A stretch of 64,000 nt of DNA, taken from assembly GCF_902459735.1 (NCBI RefSeq), contig NZ_CABPRV010000002.1, forward strand, positions 1 through 64,000. The letters run 5' to 3'. The notes under the pieces are model-generated. The model was given only the letters and a program-made list of their open reading frames with translations, was not told where the DNA came from and made no database searches. Positions 1 to 8,539 of this stretch are shown here, piece by piece (position 1 is the stretch's first letter; each line of letters begins with the position of its first letter). Origin of the DNA: Pandoraea capi. GTDB taxonomy: Bacteria > Pseudomonadota > Gammaproteobacteria > Burkholderiales > Burkholderiaceae. The position numbers were made by a program, and so were the translations under genes.

Positions 1-332
1 TGCCGTACGAGGTGAAGATGTTGGAGCGTCACCCGTTGGGCAGTCAGGCGTTCATTCCGTTGAAGAGCACGCCGTATTTGGTGGTGGTTGCGCCGGCGGG
101 CGAGTTGGATGTGAGTCAGATGCGGGCGTTCGTCTCCGATGGCTGGCAAGGCGTGAACTACGCAAAAGGTGTATGGCATCACCCATTGCTGGCGTTGCAT
201 GAGGTGAGTGACTTCGTCGTGGTGGACCGGGGTGGTGAGGGACACAACTGTGACGAGCAGGATTTGCCGGGTGTGTATTTGCTGACGCAAGCGGAGTTAG
301 ATGCCGTGCAAGGCACGCAAAAGGCAGCGTAA
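1..332 (+). CDS. allA: Ureidoglycolate lyase, C-terminal part (5' end outside window)
   Basis: Ureidoglycolate lyase splits ureidoglycolate into glyoxylate and urea, a late cytosolic step of purine (allantoin) breakdown. The open frame runs in from the window edge (first codons read PYEVKM) and shows the family block [13 protein letters not shown], then the beta-barrel segment with WHHPLLAL, and ends [12 protein letters not shown]. Only about 109 residues are visible, against roughly 165-170 for the family, so the start lies upstream of the window. Its substrate pathway matches puuD, uraH and the purine transporters further on, although unrelated genes now sit between them. The family assignment is firm; the true start cannot be seen. 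Confidence 0.86.
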   Translation, partial: PYEVKMLERHPLGSQAFIPLKSTPYLVVVAPAGELDVSQMRAFVSDGWQGVNYAKGVWHHPLLALHEVSDFVVVDRGGEGHNCDEQDLPGVYLLTQAELDAVQGTQKAA

Positions 333-534
333 GCGGGGCATGGGGAGGGCGTAGGGAGGGACAGAAAACGTGTGAGCGACGGCACGACCGCCGCGCAGCA
401 GTTGCGGAGCACGTGCGTGGTGGTTGTGGCGTCGCGTTGGCGCTGGAGAAGAGCGGTGTCGACGGAGCGGGGGAAGCGGAAACAGAGCGCGGGAAGCGGG
501 CGGTTTCGGTGGAGGCACTGAGGGCGGGGAGGGA

Positions 535-605
535 GACGGGCCGGGGCCCCTTTCTGCAGCGAGTTGGGTTTATGTCTGAGCGGCGGAAAGGGGCTCCGGC
601 CCGTC
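535..605. repeat. Long inverted repeat, 20-bp arms
   Basis: The left arm (535-554) and right arm (586-605) are complementary over 20 bases with one mismatch, around a 31-base loop. The arm core is ACGGGCCGGGGCCCC. No T-run follows on either side, so it is not a standard intrinsic terminator. It may be an extragenic palindromic element or an RNA hairpin ending the allA transcript. The structure is seen directly; the role is unknown. Confidence 0.6.
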
Positions 606-640
606 AGGCGGGGGGTGTTCACCCCGTATCACTAGCAGAA

Positions 641-673
641 GAAAAGAAAAATACATCGACGCTACTGCGTCGA
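641..673 (-). terminator. Rho-independent terminator of the TetR gene
   Basis: Read on the minus strand, a TCGACGC/GCGTCGA stem (656-673) with a 4-base loop is followed by a T-rich tract (complement of 641-655). It begins a few bases after the TetR stop codon. Confidence 0.7.
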
Positions 674-677
674 GGTC

Positions 678-1292
678 TCATGCTGGCAGCAATCCTGCGG
701 CGCGATAGCTCTCGATGAGGTGATCGTAGACCGCGATATCCGAGCGACTACGCGCGATCAATTGTGCGCCGGCAATCGCGGCGTAGATAGCACGTGCTCT
801 TCCTTCGCTCTGTTCAGGAGCGACGAGCGAGGCTTCGCGCAGCATCCGGGCGAGCCATGTCACGTTCACATCGGCAAACGTCATCACTTCTCGCAGCACG
901 ATATCGGGCAGATCGTCTGATTCTGCGGCCATGAAGCTGCCGAGGCAGATGCGATTGTCGCGTTCCAGCGCCTTGCGAAACGTACGGGGATATTGTCGGA
1001 GGGATTCGACGGGGTCGCCAGTCCGCGCGTAGATCGCGTCCAGATTGGCTGCCGTGTCTTCCCAGTAGCGTCGGGCGACGGCGGCTCCCAGATCGGCTTT
1101 GCTTTCGAAGTGGTGATAGATGCTGGCCGCCTTGATGCCGACGGCGGAGGCGAGATCCCGGAAATTCAGGCCGTTGTACCCGTGGGCCTGAGCGATCTGG
1201 GTCGCGGCCAGCAGAATGCGTTCCTTCGAACTCAAGCCCGAATCGGTCGTCCCCACCATTTCCCTGAATACTCCGAAAGTTGAAAAGCCCAT
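678..1292 (-). CDS. TetR/AcrR family transcriptional repressor
   Basis: This 204-residue protein has a TetR-type helix-turn-helix near residues 22-68 (SSKERILLAATQIAQ, then GLNFRDLASAVG and ASIYHHFESKADLGAAV). A variable ligand-binding domain follows, as in repressors that release DNA on binding small molecules. It is divergent from a glutathione S-transferase gene with an 18-bp palindrome between them, so it probably represses both. A second methionine at residue 12 is a possible alternative start; neither start has a strong ribosome binding site. The inducer cannot be read from sequence. Confidence 0.88.
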   Translation of the reverse strand: MGFSTFGVFREMVGTTDSGLSSKERILLAATQIAQAHGYNGLNFRDLASAVGIKAASIYHHFESKADLGAAVARRYWEDTAANLDAIYARTGDPVESLRQYPRTFRKALERDNRICLGSFMAAESDDLPDIVLREVMTFADVNVTWLARMLREASLVAPEQSEGRARAIYAAIAGAQLIARSRSDIAVYDHLIESYRAAGLLPA

Positions 1293-1323
1293 TGACGCCA
1301 GAGATTATACCCTCTATCGTTAA

Positions 1324-1341
1324 CCTAACGAACGTTAGGTA
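1324..1341. promoter_or_regulatory. TetR operator palindrome
   Basis: A perfect inverted repeat ACCTAACG-AA-CGTTAGGT lies midway between the divergent TetR and GST genes, about 32 bases from each start. Position and symmetry fit a TetR dimer site; that this regulator binds it is inferred. Confidence 0.72.
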
Positions 1342-1374
1342 GTTTCCATCAACACACTGCGCAGAGGGCAGAGC

Positions 1375-2061
1375 ATGAATCTCAAGAGCACCAGTTCCAA
1401 CGACGAAACCTTGGCGGACATGGCGATTTACGACTTTCCGAGGGGACCGTATCCAACGCGCGTGCGGATTGCCCTGGCAGAGAAAGCAATGGAGCCACGA
1501 GTGAAGTTCGAACTCGTGGATCTTTACAAGGGGGATCACAAGCGACCGGCATTCATGGCGGAGAAGAACTACTCCGGCACGGTACCCGTGCTCCAACTGC
1601 GCGATGGCACGTACATCGCAGAATGCACGGCCATTACCGAATATCTCGACTGGCTGGACGGCTCCCCGACATTGACGGGCAACACGCCGTTGACCCGGGC
1701 GAAGATCCACATGATGAACAAGCGCGCCGAGCTGGAGTTACTCGATCCGATCAGCGTTTATTTCCATCATGCGACGCCGGGATTGGGGCCGGACGTGGAG
1801 CTGTACCAAAACGAGGAGTGGGGTATTCGCCAGCGTGAGAAAGCCGAGCGGGGCATGCAGTACTTCAACGATCTCCTGGAAACGCAGGCATATATCGCGG
1901 GTGACGAATTCTCCATGGCAGATATCACGGTAATTGCGGGGCTGCTCTTCGCGTCCTACGTCAAGGTCGAAGTGCCGGAAACCTGCAAGGCACTGAAGGC
2001 GTGGCATGAACGGGTGATGGCGCGCCCGAGCGTGCGTCATCAGCCGGCGTTTGCGGGGTAG
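1375..2061 (+). CDS. Glutathione S-transferase family protein
   Basis: A 228-residue cytosolic GST-fold protein. The thioredoxin-like N-terminal domain starts at MAIYDFPRGPYPTRVRIALAE and carries the VPVLQL...IAECTAITEYLD stretch, where the conserved cis-Pro and glutathione gamma-Glu contacts lie. The all-helical C-terminal domain includes YIAGDEFSMADITV, the usual GST N-capping box. The start at 1375 has a GAGGGCAGAGC leader, while Met at codon 16 would begin right at the GST domain and is a fair alternative. It is divergent from a TetR gene, which suggests induction by an electrophile or drug. The substrate is unknown. Confidence 0.85.
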   Translation: MNLKSTSSNDETLADMAIYDFPRGPYPTRVRIALAEKAMEPRVKFELVDLYKGDHKRPAFMAEKNYSGTVPVLQLRDGTYIAECTAITEYLDWLDGSPTLTGNTPLTRAKIHMMNKRAELELLDPISVYFHHATPGLGPDVELYQNEEWGIRQREKAERGMQYFNDLLETQAYIAGDEFSMADITVIAGLLFASYVKVEVPETCKALKAWHERVMARPSVRHQPAFAG

Positions 2062-2441
2062 TGATCCCCCGGGCGTTCGCCGTTTGCGGATGAGGGCAGT
2101 GTCGGGACGGGAGGTGCGTGAACGGGCGCATGCCCGTCCCGACGCAACCAGCGTGGATGCCGCATGCGTGTCGAGTGGGGGGCGCGTGAGTGCCGATAAG
2201 CAAGCGGGGTAAACACACGCGTCACGGAGAAAAACCAACTCCTATACTCCAACCATCGCCGAAACACCGTCGTGGTGCATTTTTGTCGTCACCAAACGGT
2301 GCGGCGGGCGCGCATAACGGGTGCATCGGCGTGGCTGAAGAGGTGCCGCACCGAAATCGTGCGTGGTGAGTCAAAAAAGCGGAAAAACAGCTCGGGCATG
2401 GATATTGCTCGATCTCGACACAGCAATCTGCGGAGAAGCGT
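2062..2441. other. Gene-free stretch before the Anbu cluster
   Basis: No gene seen. It contains an inverted repeat (2101-2143) shortly after the GST gene and must hold the promoter of the Anbu cluster, but no convincing -35/-10 pair or operator stands out. Confidence 0.5.
2101..2143. repeat. Inverted repeat downstream of GST
   Basis: Perfect 11-base arms, GTCGGGACGGG (2101-2111) and CCCGTCCCGAC (2133-2143), surround a 21-base loop. No T-run follows, so it could be a weak or Rho-assisted terminator of the GST gene. A related GGGACGG/CCGTCCC hairpin occurs at 36212-36241. Confidence 0.45.
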
Positions 2442-3866
2442 ATGGTCGAGAGCTATAACGAGATGGCGAGCATCACGGGTGCGACGCGTTCGCACTACCG
2501 GCGGTTCGACGACTGGCTGAAATGCCAGCCCGAAGATGTCTTGCACCATAAGCGAGCTGAGGCCGATCTGGCGTTCCGGCGCGTCGGCATCACATTTGCT
2601 GTCTACGGCAATGAAGCGGGAACCGAACGCCTCATCCCGTTCGATCTCATCCCGAGAATCATCCCCGCCCATGAGTGGCAGACCTTGCAGACCGGTCTGC
2701 GGCAGCGCGTCGAAGCGCTGAACAAATTCATCCACGACGTCTATCACGACCAGAACATCCTGCGCGCGGGCGTCATTCCAGCGGAGCAGGTGCTGAAGAA
2801 TGCGCAGTATCGCCCCGAGATGCAGGGCGTCGACGTGCCGGGCGACATCTACTCGCACATCGCCGGTGTCGACGTCGTTCGGGCAGGCACAGGGGACGAC
2901 GGCGTGTTCTACGTGCTGGAGGACAACCTGAGAGTGCCGTCCGGCGTCTCGTACATGCTGGAAAACCGCAAGATGATGATGCGGTTGTTCCCCGAGCTGT
3001 TCGCGAGAAACCGCATCGCGCCGGTCGAACATTATCCCGATCTTTTGCTGGACAGCTTGCGGGCCGTGGCGCCGATGGGGGTCGACGATCCAACGGTCGT
3101 CGTGATGACGCCGGGCATCTACAACTCGGCGTACTTCGAACACGCGTTCCTCGCCCAGCAAATGGGGATCGAACTCGTGGAGGGGCAGGACCTCTTCGTC
3201 GAAGACAACCTCGTCTACATGCGCACCACCAACGGTCCCAAGCGGGTCGACGTCATCTATCGCCGTATCGACGACGACTTCCTCGACCCGCTCGCGTTTC
3301 GCGCTGACTCGACGCTGGGCGTGCCCGGATTGCTGAGCGTCTACCGGGCAGGGCGCGTGACGCTGGCCAACGCCATCGGGACCGGCGTGGCGGACGACAA
3401 GTCCATCTACCCGTTCGTGCCCGACATGATCGAGTTCTACCTCGGAGAGAAACCCATCCTGAACAACGTGCCGACATATCAGTGCCGTCGTGCCGACGAC
3501 CTTGCCTACACGCTCGACAACCTCGGCGAGCTGGTCGTCAAGGAAGTCCATGGGGCGGGCGGATACGGCATGCTGGTCGGGCCGGCGTCCACCAAGGCCG
3601 AAATCGAAGCGTTCCGGCAACGGCTGATTGCCAAACCCGACGGCTACATCGCGCAACCCACGTTGGCACTCTCCGCGTGCCCGACTTTCGTCGACGCCGG
3701 TATCGCGCCGCGCCATATCGACCTGCGGCCGTTCGTGCTGTCGTCGGGCAAGGGCGTGACCATGGTGCCGGGCGGTCTCACGCGCGTGGCGCTCACCGAA
3801 GGGTCGCTCGTCGTCAATTCCTCGCAGGGCGGGGGGACGAAAGACACCTGGGTCCTCGAGAAGTAA
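2442..3866 (+). CDS. Circularly permuted ATP-grasp protein of the Anbu cluster
   Basis: This 474-residue protein belongs to the circularly permuted ATP-grasp family (old DUF404/DUF407). Visible family blocks include RVGITFAVYG near residue 50, RLIPFDLIPRII, the ENLRVPSGVSYMLENRKMM-type segment near 165-185, VVVMTPGIYNSAYFEH, and a late nucleotide-binding stretch ELVVKEVHGAGGYGM. ATP-grasp enzymes join a carboxylate to an amine with ATP; members next to alpha-E and transglutaminase genes are predicted peptide or amide ligases (Iyer and Aravind). It is the first gene of a four-gene set, 44 bases before the alpha-E gene. The substrate is not known. Confidence 0.88.
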   Translation: MVESYNEMASITGATRSHYRRFDDWLKCQPEDVLHHKRAEADLAFRRVGITFAVYGNEAGTERLIPFDLIPRIIPAHEWQTLQTGLRQRVEALNKFIHDVYHDQNILRAGVIPAEQVLKNAQYRPEMQGVDVPGDIYSHIAGVDVVRAGTGDDGVFYVLEDNLRVPSGVSYMLENRKMMMRLFPELFARNRIAPVEHYPDLLLDSLRAVAPMGVDDPTVVVMTPGIYNSAYFEHAFLAQQMGIELVEGQDLFVEDNLVYMRTTNGPKRVDVIYRRIDDDFLDPLAFRADSTLGVPGLLSVYRAGRVTLANAIGTGVADDKSIYPFVPDMIEFYLGEKPILNNVPTYQCRRADDLAYTLDNLGELVVKEVHGAGGYGMLVGPASTKAEIEAFRQRLIAKPDGYIAQPTLALSACPTFVDAGIAPRHIDLRPFVLSSGKGVTMVPGGLTRVALTEGSLVVNSSQGGGTKDTWVLEK

Positions 3867-3910
3867 GCGGCGTTCGCCAGAGACAGAAGACAACTTATCG
3901 GGAAGAGATC

Positions 3911-4918
3911 ATGCTCAGCCGTACCGCCGACCACCTGTTCTGGATGGCCCGCTATATGGAGCGCGCCGAGAACACCGCGCGCCTGCTCGACGTCAATCTG
4001 CAAAACCTGTTGCTGCCGCAAGACGCCATCGACAACCTCGACGACGAAGACGATACCGATTTGGCACATGCGCTTGCCGGCGGCATCGACAACGAAGCCG
4101 GGTGGCGCGCCACGCTGCGTATCTCCGAGCTTGAGCCGGCGTTCAACCGCAAACACGCGCGTGCCACACGTGCGAACGTGCTCGACTTCGTGGTGCGCGA
4201 TCGCGACAACCCGTCGAGCATCGCCTGCTGTCTGGCCGCCGCCCGCGAGAACGCGCGTGCCGTGCGTGGCACCCTGACGACTGAACTGTGGGAGACCGTC
4301 AACAGCACCTGGCTGGAATTCCCGCGCATGCTCGACCTGCTGGAGCGCGATCCGGCGCATCTGTTCGAGTGGGTCAAGGTGCGCTCGCATCTCTCGCGCG
4401 GCGTGAGCTTCGGTACGCTGTTCCAGGACGATGCGTTCTACTTCACGCGTCTGGGGCTCTTCCTGGAGCGTGCCGATAACACCGCACGGATCCTCGACGT
4501 GCGCTTTCACGAAGCGGTGCGTGCCGACAAGGCTGGGCCGGACGCCTCGCATCCCACGGACTTCTACTACTGGTCTGCCGTGCTGCGCAGCGTGTCGGGG
4601 TTCGAGATCTATCGCAAGGTCTACCGTGACGTGATCACGCCGGAGCGTGTCGTCGAACTGCTCATGCTCAACGCCCACATGCCGCGCTCGTTGCTGGCCT
4701 CGCTCAACGGCGTGTGCGAAAACCTCGCCACGCTCTCCAACGCACAGTCCGGCGACGTCGAGCGTTATGCCGGCAAGCTTCAGGCAGACCTCAAATACGC
4801 CGACATCCAGCAGATACAGCAGCAAGGCCTGCACCCCGTCCTGACCGAGTTTCTCGAGCGCGTGTCCGTGCTCGGCAACAAGATCAGCCAGACATTCCTG
4901 ATCCCGCTCGCCGCCTGA
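3911..4918 (+). CDS. Alpha-E domain protein
   Basis: A 335-residue, probably all-helical cytosolic protein of the alpha-E family (old DUF403). It contains two copies of the family motif: MERAENTARLLDV at residues 16-28 and LERADNTARILDV at about 185-197, which shows an internal duplication. I chose the ATG at 3911 because GGAAGAG lies just upstream and the protein begins with the typical MLSRTADHLFWMARY. It follows the ATP-grasp gene and precedes the transglutaminase gene by 4 bases, so it is surely co-transcribed. In this conserved neighbourhood it is thought to assist the ligase. No catalytic activity has been assigned from sequence. Confidence 0.88.
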   Translation: MLSRTADHLFWMARYMERAENTARLLDVNLQNLLLPQDAIDNLDDEDDTDLAHALAGGIDNEAGWRATLRISELEPAFNRKHARATRANVLDFVVRDRDNPSSIACCLAAARENARAVRGTLTTELWETVNSTWLEFPRMLDLLERDPAHLFEWVKVRSHLSRGVSFGTLFQDDAFYFTRLGLFLERADNTARILDVRFHEAVRADKAGPDASHPTDFYYWSAVLRSVSGFEIYRKVYRDVITPERVVELLMLNAHMPRSLLASLNGVCENLATLSNAQSGDVERYAGKLQADLKYADIQQIQQQGLHPVLTEFLERVSVLGNKISQTFLIPLAA

Positions 4919-4922
4919 TGCC

Positions 4923-5729
4923 ATGCGCCTGATCATCCGTCACGAGACCACCTACCGCTACGACACGCCGGTGCGCTACACCATCCAGCAGCTTCGGCTG
5001 ACGCCGACGGCGTCCGAAGTGCAACGCATCGTGCAATGGCGGTTGAGTGCGCCAGGCAAACTCACTGCCGCGCGCGATGCATTCGGTAACGACATGCATA
5101 CGCTCGTGCTGCACCAGCCGCACGACGAGATTCATCTGCTGGCCGAGGGGGAGGTCGAGACCACGCCGCTCGTCGACGGCAAGCTCGGCGAGACGAGTCA
5201 TGCCGTACCAGTGTTATGCTTCGCCAGCCCAACGCCGCTCACCGGGCGCAGCGACGGGATCGATGCGCTGGCCGACGCCGCCGGGGTGACCACGCCGGGC
5301 GACCTGCTCGCGCTGGCGGCCGCCATTTGCGAACAGGTCGACTACGAGTCGGGGATCACCGCCGTGACCAGCACCGCCGCGCAGGCGCTGACGCTGGGGC
5401 GGGGTGTCTGCCAGGACCACGCGCATCTGATGCTGGCCGTGTGCCGGGCACGCGGCGTGCCTGCGCGATACGTCAGCGGGTACATCGATCCGGGCGACGT
5501 GCCGCATGCGGCAAGCCACGCGTGGGTCGACGTGTGGGTGGATGGCAGCGGCTGGGTGAGTATCGACGTCACCCACGCCTGCTTTGCCAGCGGCAACTAC
5601 TGTCGTCTGGCGGTCGGCCGCGATTACGAATCTGCGGCGCCCGTCAGAGGCATGCGCAGCGGCGGGGCGAGCGAGGCGTTGCACGTATCGGTGAGTGTCG
5701 ATACCGTGCCGCCGGACCAACATCAATAG
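4923..5729 (+). CDS. Transglutaminase-like cysteine peptidase of the Anbu cluster
   Basis: A 268-residue protein with an N-terminal beta domain (RLIIRHETTYRYDTPV, the family opening) and a transglutaminase core. The catalytic triad is visible: Cys163 in GRGVCQDHAH, His199 in ASHAWVDVW, and Asp215 in SIDVTHAC. There is no signal peptide, so it is probably cytosolic. Such proteins act as cysteine peptidases or amide hydrolases on isopeptide or amide bonds; here the target may be the product of the neighbouring ATP-grasp ligase, which is inference. It starts 4 bases after the alpha-E stop and ends 49 bases before the Anbu gene. Confidence 0.9.
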   Translation: MRLIIRHETTYRYDTPVRYTIQQLRLTPTASEVQRIVQWRLSAPGKLTAARDAFGNDMHTLVLHQPHDEIHLLAEGEVETTPLVDGKLGETSHAVPVLCFASPTPLTGRSDGIDALADAAGVTTPGDLLALAAAICEQVDYESGITAVTSTAAQALTLGRGVCQDHAHLMLAVCRARGVPARYVSGYIDPGDVPHAASHAWVDVWVDGSGWVSIDVTHACFASGNYCRLAVGRDYESAAPVRGMRSGGASEALHVSVSVDTVPPDQHQ

Positions 5730-5778
5730 CTTTTCGCGTGACGAGGCGGCGTGCCTCGCACGGCAAGACAGGAACGAC

Positions 5779-6627
5779 ATGACGTATTGCGTGGCCATGA
5801 AGCTCGATGCCGGGCTGGTCTTTCTCTCCGACACCCGTACCAATGCGGGGGTCGATCACGTGAGCACCTTCCGTAAGATGCTCGTCTTCGAGCGTCCGGG
5901 CGAACGTGTGATCGTGCTGCTCTCCGCAGGAAATCTCGCGCTCACGCAAGCCGTGCGTCAGCAGCTTGTGGATGCCCGCGATGCGGAGACGTTGTGGACC
6001 GCCAAGTCCATGGGCGACGTGGCCCGCGTGGTCGGACAAGCGATTCGCGACGTCTACGCACGTGATGCCAAATCGCTCGAAGCCTTCGGCGTCGACTTCA
6101 ATTGCAGCTTCTTGCTCGGCGGGCAGATCGCCGGGGGGAAGAGCCGTCTGTTCCAGTTGTATTCGGCAGGCAACTTCATCGAAGCGTCGTCCGTCAATCC
6201 GTACTTCCAGATTGGTGAATCGAAGTACGGCAAACCGATCATCGACCGGCTCGTGACGCCCGCGACGTCCCTCGACGACGGCGCCAAGTGCGCGCTCATC
6301 TCGATGGATTCGACGCTGCGCTCCAACGTGTCCGTCGGTCTGCCGCTCGACTTGCTCGTCTACGAAGCGGATAGCTTGCGCGTGACGCGCTTCGCCTCGC
6401 TCGACGACGAGAACGTCTACTACAAGATGATTCACGATACGTGGGGCTCGCGCTTGCGCCAGGTGTTCGACGAATTGCCGGAGCCGCAGTGGGCGACGAG
6501 CAGCGTGGTGAGCGTGCCGGCATCGCTGCCGCCGCGTGCCGAGCCGCCCGAAGGCATGCCCGGTGCGGACGAGGCGGGCAGCCTTCAGTCACTGGCACAA
6601 ACGGTGTCGCTCAAGATGCCGTCCTGA
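5779..6627 (+). CDS. Anbu, proteasome-type peptidase
   Basis: Anbu (ancestral beta subunit) is a bacterial relative of HslV and the 20S proteasome beta subunit. The 282-residue protein starts MTYCVAMKLDAGLVFLSDTR, so removal of Met would expose Thr2 as the N-terminal nucleophile. Asp18 in the SDTR block and the later LLSAGNLAL and FLLGG strands fit the Ntn-hydrolase fold. The C-terminal 40 or so residues are Pro/Ala-rich and look disordered. Anbu structures show open helical or ring assemblies without a known ATPase partner, and none is encoded here. The start at 5779 is set by the need for Thr2. It is the last gene of the ATP-grasp, alpha-E, transglutaminase set. Confidence 0.9.
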   Translation: MTYCVAMKLDAGLVFLSDTRTNAGVDHVSTFRKMLVFERPGERVIVLLSAGNLALTQAVRQQLVDARDAETLWTAKSMGDVARVVGQAIRDVYARDAKSLEAFGVDFNCSFLLGGQIAGGKSRLFQLYSAGNFIEASSVNPYFQIGESKYGKPIIDRLVTPATSLDDGAKCALISMDSTLRSNVSVGLPLDLLVYEADSLRVTRFASLDDENVYYKMIHDTWGSRLRQVFDELPEPQWATSSVVSVPASLPPRAEPPEGMPGADEAGSLQSLAQTVSLKMPS

Positions 6628-6643
6628 TCGGACGATGCGAGAC

Positions 6644-6662
6644 GGGCGGCATTGCGCCGCCC
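6644..6662. terminator. Possible hairpin between convergent Anbu and MATE genes
   Basis: GGGCGGC and GCCGCCC arms surround a 5-base loop in the short gap between two convergent genes. No T-run follows on either strand, so this is a weak terminator call based on position and stem only. Confidence 0.35.
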
Positions 6663-6668
6663 TGAGCG

Positions 6669-8039
6669 TCAGGCATGGCTGTGCACGCGATGCTGCTTGC
6701 GGTACAGCCATGCGCTGACCGCGAGCGTGACGGCTTCCGTGGCGAGCAGGGTGTACCAGATGGCGTCGCCGCCAAGCAGCGCATCGAGCAGCCAGAGAAT
6801 GCCGAGCAGCAGAATCCAGCTACGCAGCATTGCGATGGCAGCCGATGGCCCCGGCGCTTCGACGGCGGTCAGGTAACCGGCCACGATCAGATTGCCGGCC
6901 GCCGGCAAGAACGCCAGTGCATACCAGAGCACCGCATGCTCCAGAATTGACCATGCTTCGCCGCCTGCCGGCAGGAACAGAAAGGTGAGCGGGCGCGCCA
7001 GCGTGGCCATGGCGACCGCGACGAGCAATGAGAAGCCCATCACCGCGATCACGCCCAGACGAAACGACCCCTGAAGCGCCTTCACGTCGCCCGCGCCGCG
7101 ATAGAAGCTGATCATCGGCTGCATGCTCTGTACCAGCGCGACCATCGTGACCGTGGCCCCGAGCGTCATGTACTCGAGAATCGCATACGCCGCGAGACCG
7201 GGCTCACCGAAGTTCGTCAGAATCACGCGGTTGAAGACGAACACCGTCACCGCCGGTGCGATCGCGCCGAGAAACTCCGATGCCCCGTTGTACATCGCGC
7301 GCCACACGTGGGTTTCCCCGTTGCCGAACGCGCGGCGCGCGGGCACGACCTGCTTCGCCAGCAAGAAGTGATAGGCGAGCATGACGCTGCTCGACACCAT
7401 CATCGACAACCCGGTCGCCAGCGACGCGCCGTACATCCCCATCCCGCGAACGACGATAAACCAGTAGTCGAGCCCCACGTTGGCGAGTGCGCCCAGGAAC
7501 ATCGCGTACAACCCGAATCGGGCAGCCGGTGCGCCCTCGACGCGCAGGAACAACTCCATGGCGTAAAGACCGTTGGCGAACAGCACGAACCAGCCCCAGC
7601 CGGACAGATAGGCCACGACGTCCGCAGTGATCGCGCCTTGCGCCCCGAGCGCCGCAGCGATTTCGTGCTTGAAGACGAGCACGCCGATGCTCATCGCGAT
7701 ACCCGCCGCGAGCATGACCCACAGCACTTGCGAAAACGCGCGCTGCGCTTCGCTGACGCGTTGTTCGCCGAGCAGACGGGCAATGAGCGTGGCGCCGCCC
7801 ACGCCGACCATCACGCTGATGGCATACGGCACATAGAGCAGCGGCACGACCAGGTTCAGCGCGGCGAGCGCCTGCTGGCCGACGTAGCGGCCGATGAAGA
7901 TCCCGTCGATCAGGGTATAGACCGTGTAGACCCAGCCGGAAAGGATCGTCGGAACGGCGAGCGACGTGAACTCTTTAAGCAGGGACGTCCTTGCGCCCTG
8001 CGAGGTGTTGCATGAATTGGTAGACGTGGAAAGAGACAT
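6669..8039 (-). CDS. MATE family multidrug efflux transporter
   Basis: This 456-residue inner-membrane protein has about twelve hydrophobic segments and the MatE two-bundle layout. The first half includes AVPTILSGWVYTVYTLIDGIF and ALAALNLVVPLLYVPYAISVMVGVGGATLIARLLGE; the second half repeats the pattern with YAILEYMTLGATVTMVALVQSMQPMISFYRGAG. Such pumps extrude drugs or metabolites in exchange for Na+ or H+. A GGGGGGA leader lies before the ATG at 8039. It stands alone, convergent with the Anbu cluster. The substrate is unknown. Confidence 0.88.
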   Translation of the reverse strand: MSLSTSTNSCNTSQGARTSLLKEFTSLAVPTILSGWVYTVYTLIDGIFIGRYVGQQALAALNLVVPLLYVPYAISVMVGVGGATLIARLLGEQRVSEAQRAFSQVLWVMLAAGIAMSIGVLVFKHEIAAALGAQGAITADVVAYLSGWGWFVLFANGLYAMELFLRVEGAPAARFGLYAMFLGALANVGLDYWFIVVRGMGMYGASLATGLSMMVSSSVMLAYHFLLAKQVVPARRAFGNGETHVWRAMYNGASEFLGAIAPAVTVFVFNRVILTNFGEPGLAAYAILEYMTLGATVTMVALVQSMQPMISFYRGAGDVKALQGSFRLGVIAVMGFSLLVAVAMATLARPLTFLFLPAGGEAWSILEHAVLWYALAFLPAAGNLIVAGYLTAVEAPGPSAAIAMLRSWILLLGILWLLDALLGGDAIWYTLLATEAVTLAVSAWLYRKQHRVHSHA

Positions 8040-8539
8040 GGTCCCCCCGATGACTTCGCACCGCGTCGTGTCGGGACGCGGCTCACCGTGGCTTGCACAT
8101 CAAAGACTTCAGAGACTTCGGAATGGGGGAGTGTTGTCGCTCACGCGCAAGCGATGGCGTAAGCGCTCCGCCCCGCAACGACATCGCCCCTTACCGGAAG
8201 CAAGGAGAACGCCAGCGAGGCAGTCAGACGGACGGAGGGAACATCGCCTGGTGCAGATGCACCCAGACGACGCCTTGTCGGGAATCGGAAAACAGGAGGA
8301 AATTCATAGGGTCTCGCACTTGACGCGCCTGCGTTGGGGCATCGCGCCGGTCGTTTGACGTCGTGGGAAGGTGTCGCCGGTATTGGCGTCGTGGTTCTCG
8401 CGAAAACGTCACGCCCGGACTGCCGGGCGCTAGAGACAGACCGATGGCAGGCGCAGGAGTTCCCCTGCATAAAAAAGGGGCGCCTAAGCGCCCCAACATG
8501 GGTCCAGCAAGAAAGTCTGTGAACGTCGGCGCTGCCGTG
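8040..8539. other. Gene-free stretch between MATE and puuD
   Basis: I see no credible gene in these 500 bases. The right end holds the puuD terminator (8471-8494). The left end should hold the MATE promoter on the minus strand, but no clear motif was found. Confidence 0.55.
8471..8494 (-). terminator. Terminator of the uraH-puuD operon
   Basis: On the minus strand a GGGGCGC/GCGCCCC stem with a 4-base loop is followed by six T residues (the A6 run at 8471-8476). It lies about 45 bases after the puuD stop. Confidence 0.88.

Larger units (their letters stand above)
333..677. other. Gene-free stretch after allA
   Basis: I see no credible gene here; short open frames on both strands are low-complexity and resemble nothing I know. 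The stretch holds a long inverted repeat (535-605) and a terminator serving the minus-strand TetR gene (641-673). A small GGGGTG-TT-CACCCC hairpin lies at 612-625. Confidence 0.6.

Noticed and set aside
413-718. 101-codon frame in the gap after allA
   Set aside because: Low-complexity Gly/Arg sequence, crosses the TetR terminator and its gene end, no ribosome site.
2289-3893. 534-codon open frame on the minus strand opposite the ATP-grasp gene
   Set aside because: It mirrors the real gene, is full of His/Arg/Asp runs typical of antisense GC-rich frames, and resembles no family.
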